NCBI GenBank assembly: GCA_946887105.1
Contig: CAMPKJ010000228.1
Location: 1 to 8,024, forward strand
DNA: 8,024 nucleotides
Reading direction: 5' to 3'
From: an uncultured Acidobacteriota bacterium
Lineage (GTDB): Bacteria > Acidobacteriota > Thermoanaerobaculia > Gp7-AA8
The position numbers and the translations under genes are program-made. This document shows, piece after piece, positions 4,174 through 8,024 of this stretch (positions are counted from its first letter, which is position 1; every line of letters starts with the position of its first letter). A model generated the notes under the pieces. It saw nothing but the letters and a program-made list of their open reading frames with translations, was not told where the DNA came from and searched no databases.

Positions 4174-6836
4174 GGGCGCCAGCGCATGCCGATCCACCAT
4201 TGCGTCTCCCCTTTCAGCGGTTCGTCGAGCACGTACGCAACGCCGGCGGTGAAATCGAGCGCGGGAAACTTGAGGATCGGATTCGGATCGGCGTGCAGCT
4301 CGAATTGTCCGCCGGCGAGCGACAGCCTCGCGTCGCCGAGCTGATGGCGCTGATAGAACGCGGTGAACGGCAGGCCGGGCACGGTCGACTCAATGCGCCA
4401 GCCATCGTAGTCGTCGCCCGACGCGACCGCCACCGGCAAGGCGGGATCGAGGATGCGGTGCGCGTATGCCGAACGCGGCAGGATCGACGACGCCAGTCCT
4501 CCAAGCGTGACCGCCGTACCGCCATCGCGTTGATAGCGCGCCGCGATGCGCAGCGAGCCGGCGCTGTACGCGACCGCCGCGATGGCGCGGTAGTGGTCGT
4601 CATCGACGTCGATGCGCAACGCTTCGTCGAACGTCGTGGCGCCGCGGAACTGGCGCGCGGAGAAGGCGGCATTGGCGAACACGAGATCATCGGACAGCGC
4701 ACCCGCTTCGAGCGTCAACCGGCTCTGCGGGAAGCGGCGCGACCAGAGTCCGCGCACCTCGAGGCCTTCGTCTTCATCCGCGTGGAACGCGTGCGCGTGG
4801 ACCTCGACCGGCCAGCCGCGCCACGCGCTCGCGAGGGCCAGGCCTTCGGTTCCGCCGTCGCGGCCGAGCGAGCCGATGAGGAGCGTGTCCAGCCTGCCGG
4901 CCACGTCGCCCAGGCGCACGCCGAGCTCGACCGCCTGCTGATCGGGGCCGACATTCGTCGAGGCCACCCAGCCGAGCTCCTGACGTCCGATGCCGTACGG
5001 ACGCGGCGTCACCGGCTGCGCGACGAACGTCGTCGGCACGGCAGGCTGCGGCGGAATCGCGGGAACGAGTGCAGCGTCTGACGGCGGCAACGGCGGCGCG
5101 GGCGCGAGCGTGTCGAGCGCGCGGACGACGTAGCCATCGGGATCGAGCGACATGAAAAACAGGCGGCCGTCCGGCGACGGAGCGGGCTCGAACGCACCGC
5201 CGGAAGTGCGCGTGACGGGCGTGCTCGTTCCATCAACACGCACGCGATACAGCTCCGCGAAGCCTCGCGCGAAGACCGTCACCACCAGTTCCTCGTTCGA
5301 GATCCACTCCGGCGATGACGGATCGCCCGGCAGCGCGACCGCGGCATTGTTCACGAGCAGCGTCCAGCGTCCGCCGCGATGCGCGACGCGCGCGATGCGC
5401 GTGCCATCCGGACTGGCGCGCGGATGCGTCTCGACGACGTCGATCGAAGCGTCCGTACGCGGCGTCACCGCGCCCGTTTCGAGATCGACGCTCACGAGCT
5501 GTGACGCACCGAACCGGCTGCGCACCGCGATCGCCGTCCGCCCATCGGGAAGCGGATCGGCATCGCGCACGTCCTGGAGATGGGTGACGCGCGTCAGCGT
5601 CTCGAAGTCCCAGCGGTACAGATCGAAATGCAGAAACCCCTCGGCATCCCGCACGCGATGCGCGAACAGAATCGCCTTGCCGTCGCGCATCCAGCGCGGC
5701 CCTTCGATGTCGCCGCCGTCCGGCATCACCAGCGAATGCACGGCCTTGCGCGGCAGCGGCTTCGTGCGGATGGCGCGCACATCCTCAGGATCGCGCGCGA
5801 GGATCCGCTCCACCTGTTCTTCGTACTTCTTCTCTTCTTCCTCCGGCGGGCCGGTCGACCAGATCACCAGCTTCTGCGGGACGTCGCGATTGCGGATGAC
5901 GATCGCCAGCTGTTTTCCATCCGGCGACACCGCCGGATCGCCGGTCGCACGCGCGGTCTCCTGAAACAGCGCGCCTTCGTGCAACGCGCCGCCGCGCTGG
6001 ATGGCGATCGCGGACGCGGTGAGCTCGGCGACGAATTGGCCGTAGAGCCGTTCCGGCCGTTCGCCGAAGACGCCGATGAATGCCTCGTCGAATGATCGGC
6101 GATGGCGCGCGGTGAGGCGCGACCAGAGATTGCGCAGCGAGTCGGGACCGCTGCGCTGCTCGAGCCATTCGAGATACGCGGAACCCATCAGGTAGGCCAT
6201 CGACATGCCGAGGAAGCGGCGGTCGGAGTTGAGTTGCCCGTAAGTGGGAAGGCGGCCGTTCTCCGCCCAGCGCCGCAGGATCAGCGCGCGGATCGTGCTC
6301 GACGGACGGCCGGCACCGGTGAGCCGTCCCTCGATCACGGTCGCGTAGCCTTCCAGCACCCAGCGCGGCGCGCGCAGCGTGATCGGATTGAGCGGCAGCA
6401 CGAATCGTTCGATCGTGCGCGTGAACGGATTGCGCGACGGCCGCAGCATGTGCACGAGATGCGCGGTCTCGTGGACCGTCAGCAGATCGATCCAGTGCCC
6501 GTATGCGCCGATCACTTCGTCCGGCCCCGGCGGCTCCGCGAACAGTATCATCCGCGGCGTATCGAGAAACGGCCACGCCACACCGTTCGCCTGCGCCTCG
6601 GGATTCATGACCAGCACATCGATGACCTGCGGCGGCGCGAAACCCACTTCCTTCGACACCTCATCGCGGACCGACTCCAGCCGCCCGGCGGCGCGCGTGG
6701 CCCACTGTTCGTATTCGCGTGGATAGTGCACGCGGAAGTGGGTCGTCTCGACCGTGCGCCAGTCGGCCGAAGGACCCTGCGCCCTCACCTGTGTCGCGAG
6801 CGGAAGAGCGGCCAGCAGGAGCGCGATCAGTTTCAC
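4170..6836 (-). CDS. Exported MA-type metallopeptidase with TolB-like propeller and predicted beta-barrel
   Basis: An 888-residue exported protein in three parts. Residues 1-19 are a signal peptide (KLIALLLAALPLA core, likely cleavage after VRA). Residues about 25-280 resemble a peptidase MA-like gluzincin: HFRVHYP at 33-39, the zinc motif HETAH with His122, Glu123 and His126, and WVLEGYA with Glu162 as the probable third zinc ligand. Residues about 295-575 hold TolB/PD40 propeller repeats, with SPDGK, MRDGK, LPDGR, SPDGT and SPDGR near 304, 383, 429, 475 and 554. A proline-rich linker (about 578-613) follows. The last about 275 residues show alternating amphipathic strands and end in WWIGMRWRP, suggesting an outer-membrane barrel; this last part is inference. 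A charged insert at 330-350 interrupts the propeller. The substrate is unknown. I chose the GTG at 6836 for its position after a -10 element; an ATG at 6860 would add eight residues. It heads the operon and is divergent from the asparaginase. Confidence 0.85.
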   Translation of the reverse strand: MKLIALLLAALPLATQVRAQGPSADWRTVETTHFRVHYPREYEQWATRAAGRLESVRDEVSKEVGFAPPQVIDVLVMNPEAQANGVAWPFLDTPRMILFAEPPGPDEVIGAYGHWIDLLTVHETAHLVHMLRPSRNPFTRTIERFVLPLNPITLRAPRWVLEGYATVIEGRLTGAGRPSSTIRALILRRWAENGRLPTYGQLNSDRRFLGMSMAYLMGSAYLEWLEQRSGPDSLRNLWSRLTARHRRSFDEAFIGVFGERPERLYGQFVAELTASAIAIQRGGALHEGALFQETARATGDPAVSPDGKQLAIVIRNRDVPQKLVIWSTGPPEEEEKKYEEQVERILARDPEDVRAIRTKPLPRKAVHSLVMPDGGDIEGPRWMRDGKAILFAHRVRDAEGFLHFDLYRWDFETLTRVTHLQDVRDADPLPDGRTAIAVRSRFGASQLVSVDLETGAVTPRTDASIDVVETHPRASPDGTRIARVAHRGGRWTLLVNNAAVALPGDPSSPEWISNEELVVTVFARGFAELYRVRVDGTSTPVTRTSGGAFEPAPSPDGRLFFMSLDPDGYVVRALDTLAPAPPLPPSDAALVPAIPPQPAVPTTFVAQPVTPRPYGIGRQELGWVASTNVGPDQQAVELGVRLGDVAGRLDTLLIGSLGRDGGTEGLALASAWRGWPVEVHAHAFHADEDEGLEVRGLWSRRFPQSRLTLEAGALSDDLVFANAAFSARQFRGATTFDEALRIDVDDDHYRAIAAVAYSAGSLRIAARYQRDGGTAVTLGGLASSILPRSAYAHRILDPALPVAVASGDDYDGWRIESTVPGLPFTAFYQRHQLGDARLSLAGGQFELHADPNPILKFPALDFTAGVAYVLDEPLKGETQWWIGMRWRP

Positions 6837-6844
6837 GTGCGTGT

Positions 6845-6851
6845 TAGTGTA
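6845..6851. promoter_or_regulatory. Shared symmetric -10 element for the divergent gene pair
   Basis: The stretch GTTAGTGTAAC (6843-6853 with its flank) reads GTTACACTAAC on the other strand. It offers TAGTGT on plus (6845-6850) and TACACT on minus (6851-6846), both fitting TAnnnT. The plus ATG at 6859 is 8 bases downstream and the minus GTG at 6836 is 9 bases downstream. These distances put transcription starts at or next to the start codons. Neither gene has a Shine-Dalgarno, which fits leaderless mRNAs. No good -35 is visible for either direction. Symmetric -10 elements that drive divergent transcription are a known bacterial arrangement. Confidence 0.5.
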
Positions 6852-6858
6852 ACGACCC

Positions 6859-7869
6859 ATGCCGAAACCAACATCCATCCGAACGTTTCTGCTCACTGCA
6901 ACAATCGTGTTCGCGGTCGGAGCCAGCGCGCAAAAGACCATGCTGGTCATCCACGGCGGCGCCGGAACGATCACGCGCGCCGGCATGTCCGCCGAGGCGG
7001 AAAAGCAGTACCGCGAAGCCCTCGAACAGTCCTTGCGCATCGGCCATGCGGTGCTGGCCAGGGGCGGCTCGAGCATGGACGCGGTCGAGGCTTCGATCCG
7101 CTTCATGGAAGACTCGCCGCTCTTCAATGCCGGCAAAGGCGCCGTCTTCACGCATGACGGCCGCAACGAGCTCGACGCCGCGATGATGGACGGCAAGACC
7201 AAGAAGGCAGGCTCGATCGCCGGCGTGACCATCATTCGCAATCCGATCACCGCCGCGCGCGCGGTGATGGAGAAGTCCGAGCACGTGATGATGGTCGGCC
7301 GCGGCGCGGAGATGTTCGCCACGACCATGGGACTCGACATCGTCGACCCGACGTACTTCTGGACGGAGCGCCGCTGGAAGGCGCTGCAGCAGAAACTGGT
7401 CGAAGAAGAAGGAAAGAAGCCGAAGGCGGAGCTCGGATTTCCGGATGAGAAAAAGTTCGGCACGGTCGGCGCGGTCGCGCTCGACCGCTCCGGCAACCTC
7501 GCCGCGGGAACGTCCACGGGCGGCATGACCAACAAGAAATTCGGCCGGGTCGGCGACGTGCCGATCATCGGCGCCGGAACGTACGCGGAGAACGAGTCGT
7601 GCGCCGTCTCCGCGACCGGTCACGGCGAATTCTTCATCCGCTGGACCGTCGCGTACGACATCGCGGCGCTGGTCAAGTACCGCGGCCTGACGGTGCAGCA
7701 GGCGGCCGACGAGGTGATCCATAAGAAGCTCGCGCCGGTGAAGGGCGAGGGCGGCGTGATCGTCCTCGACGCGAAGGGCAACTTCGCGATGCCGTTCAAC
7801 AGCGAAGGGATGTATCGCGGCTGGATCGGGGCGGATGGCGTGCCGCACGTGGAGATTTACAAGGATTAG
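6859..7869 (+). CDS. Exported isoaspartyl peptidase / L-asparaginase (Ntn-hydrolase, plant type)
   Basis: A 336-residue precursor of a class 2 (IaaA/plant-type) asparaginase, an N-terminal nucleophile hydrolase that removes isoaspartyl residues from peptides and can hydrolyse L-asparagine. An N-terminal signal peptide (residues 1-24, ending GASA-Q) places it in the periplasm or outside. The family landmarks are present: VIHGGAGT at 30-37; SMDAVEASIRFMEDSPLFNAGKGAVF at 72-97 (with the NAGKG loop); GTVGAVALD at 201-209, where Thr202 is the expected autocleavage site and catalytic nucleophile; and GTSTGGMTNKKFGRVGD at 217-233. The charged segment 166-199 just before Thr202 is the usual variable linker lost on maturation. 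There is no Shine-Dalgarno and the ATG lies 8 bases after a -10-like element. It is divergent from the exported metallopeptidase operon; both may take part in peptide turnover outside the cytoplasm (inference). The stop codon abuts repeat copy 2. Confidence 0.93.
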   Translation: MPKPTSIRTFLLTATIVFAVGASAQKTMLVIHGGAGTITRAGMSAEAEKQYREALEQSLRIGHAVLARGGSSMDAVEASIRFMEDSPLFNAGKGAVFTHDGRNELDAAMMDGKTKKAGSIAGVTIIRNPITAARAVMEKSEHVMMVGRGAEMFATTMGLDIVDPTYFWTERRWKALQQKLVEEEGKKPKAELGFPDEKKFGTVGAVALDRSGNLAAGTSTGGMTNKKFGRVGDVPIIGAGTYAENESCAVSATGHGEFFIRWTVAYDIAALVKYRGLTVQQAADEVIHKKLAPVKGEGGVIVLDAKGNFAMPFNSEGMYRGWIGADGVPHVEIYKD

Positions 7870-7958
7870 TTCCTCGGAGTTCCTCGGGGTTCCTCGGGGT
7901 TCCTCGGAGGGGATTCACCTCCCGAGGAACTCCGAGGAACCGAGGAACCGAGGAACTC
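7868..7958. repeat. Palindromic TTCCTCGG repeat element, copy 2 (inverted relative to copy 1)
   Basis: Four TTCCTCGG units (from 7870, separated by AG, GG and GG) face four CCGAGGAA units (7922-7958). The centre is GGAGGGGATTCACCTCC, in which GGAGG and CCTCC extend the stem. The right arm (7922-7958) is an exact 37-base reverse complement of the left arm of copy 1 (1094-1130), so the two copies are in opposite orientation. The element begins inside the asparaginase stop codon. As RNA it would form a strong hairpin directly after the gene and could stop transcription or protect the 3' end. No U-tract follows, only a pyrimidine-rich run, so I do not call it an intrinsic terminator. Confidence 0.85.
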
Positions 7959-7976
7959 TCCCTCTCTCCCGTTGTC

Positions 7977-8005
7977 TTGACAGAAACGAACGTTCGTTCT
8001 ATTTT
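7977..8005 (+). promoter_or_regulatory. Sigma70-type promoter TTGACA-N17-TATTTT
   Basis: A perfect -35 hexamer (7977-7982), an optimal 17-base spacer and a good -10 hexamer TATTTT (8000-8005) form the best promoter in the window. It lies in a small AT-richer patch within otherwise GC-rich sequence. It points rightward toward a gene beyond the window edge. The spacer holds an operator-like palindrome, so the promoter is probably repressed by a dimeric regulator. Confidence 0.82.
7985..7998. promoter_or_regulatory. TetR-type operator palindrome AACGAACGTTCGTT
   Basis: This is a 14-base perfect palindrome that fits entirely inside the promoter spacer between -35 and -10. Its form, built on GAACGTTC, is typical of operators bound by TetR-family repressors. 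A bound dimer would block RNA polymerase. TetR-family genes are often autoregulated this way, so the gene just beyond the edge may encode the regulator itself. The palindrome is seen directly; the family assignment is inference. Confidence 0.65.
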
Positions 8006-8015
8006 GTCCGCATCG

Positions 8016-8023
8016 AAGGGAGG
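8016..8023 (+). promoter_or_regulatory. Strong Shine-Dalgarno for a gene starting beyond the right edge
   Basis: AAGGGAGG is nearly the full complement of the 16S rRNA 3' end. It lies 10 bases after the -10 hexamer and 1 base before the end of the window, so a start codon should follow within about 4-9 bases. It marks a rightward gene controlled by the operator-bearing promoter. Confidence 0.65.
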
Positions 8024-8024
8024 C

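Noticed and set aside
6102..7157. Plus-strand open frame of about 350 codons antisense to the metallopeptidase
   Set aside because: Low-complexity Arg/His/Ala-rich composition typical of a GC-rich shadow frame; the minus-strand gene has clear motifs.
6837..7568. Extension of the metallopeptidase frame upstream to 7568
   Set aside because: It runs antisense through the well-supported asparaginase gene, and a signal peptide begins right at 6836.
1094..7958. Terminal inverted repeats of one large transposon
   Set aside because: No transposase or integrase lies between the copies, the interior holds ordinary genes such as recO, and each copy is itself a complete palindrome.
7868..7958. Intrinsic terminator of the asparaginase gene
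   Set aside because: The stem is suitable but no T-tract follows; the same element also sits between divergent starts, where a terminator role would not fit.

Overview
This is a GC-rich, gene-dense window. It carries eight protein-coding genes plus one incomplete gene at the left edge. GC-rich codon use, a secreted metalloprotease joined to a TolB-like propeller, a secreted isoaspartyl peptidase and a type I dehydroquinase with a shortened loop together suggest an environmental Acidobacteriota-like bacterium. That placement is inference: there is no rRNA or marker phylogeny here. No intergenic stretch exceeds 300 bases, and I see no tRNA, rRNA, CRISPR array, transposase or phage gene.

Layout, left to right. 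On the minus strand, a SirB1-like transglutaminase-fold protein (start 1063) runs into a type I 3-dehydroquinate dehydratase (start 395, cut by the window edge) through a 4-base GTGA overlap. Between the SirB1-like gene and the divergent recO (1198-1941, plus) lies a palindromic repeat made of about four TTCCTCGG units facing four CCGAGGAA units. recO converges with the next operon, with only 3 bases between the two stop codons.

The middle of the window is a compact five-gene minus-strand run from 6836 down to 1945. It encodes, in order: an 888-residue exported protein (MA-type metallopeptidase, TolB/WD40-like propeller, predicted C-terminal beta-barrel); a DUF1835-type protein (ATGA overlap); an alpha/beta hydrolase (overlapping start with a strong Shine-Dalgarno); and a HicB-HicA toxin-antitoxin pair at the tail.

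Divergent from this run is a plus-strand exported isoaspartyl peptidase/L-asparaginase (6859-7869). The two divergent starts sit only 22 bases apart. They appear to share one symmetric -10-like element, and neither has a Shine-Dalgarno, which suggests leaderless transcripts. Both divergent products act on proteins or peptides outside the cytoplasm: one metalloprotease and one enzyme that removes isoaspartyl residues.

A second copy of the palindromic repeat begins at the asparaginase stop codon, inverted relative to the first. The right edge (7977-8024) holds a textbook sigma70-type promoter whose 17-base spacer contains a 14-base perfect palindrome typical of TetR-family operators. A strong Shine-Dalgarno follows at the last bases, so a regulated gene, perhaps a TetR-family regulator, should start just beyond the window. 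Most of the genes are conventional. The least explained elements are the palindromic repeat family and the compact bidirectional promoter.
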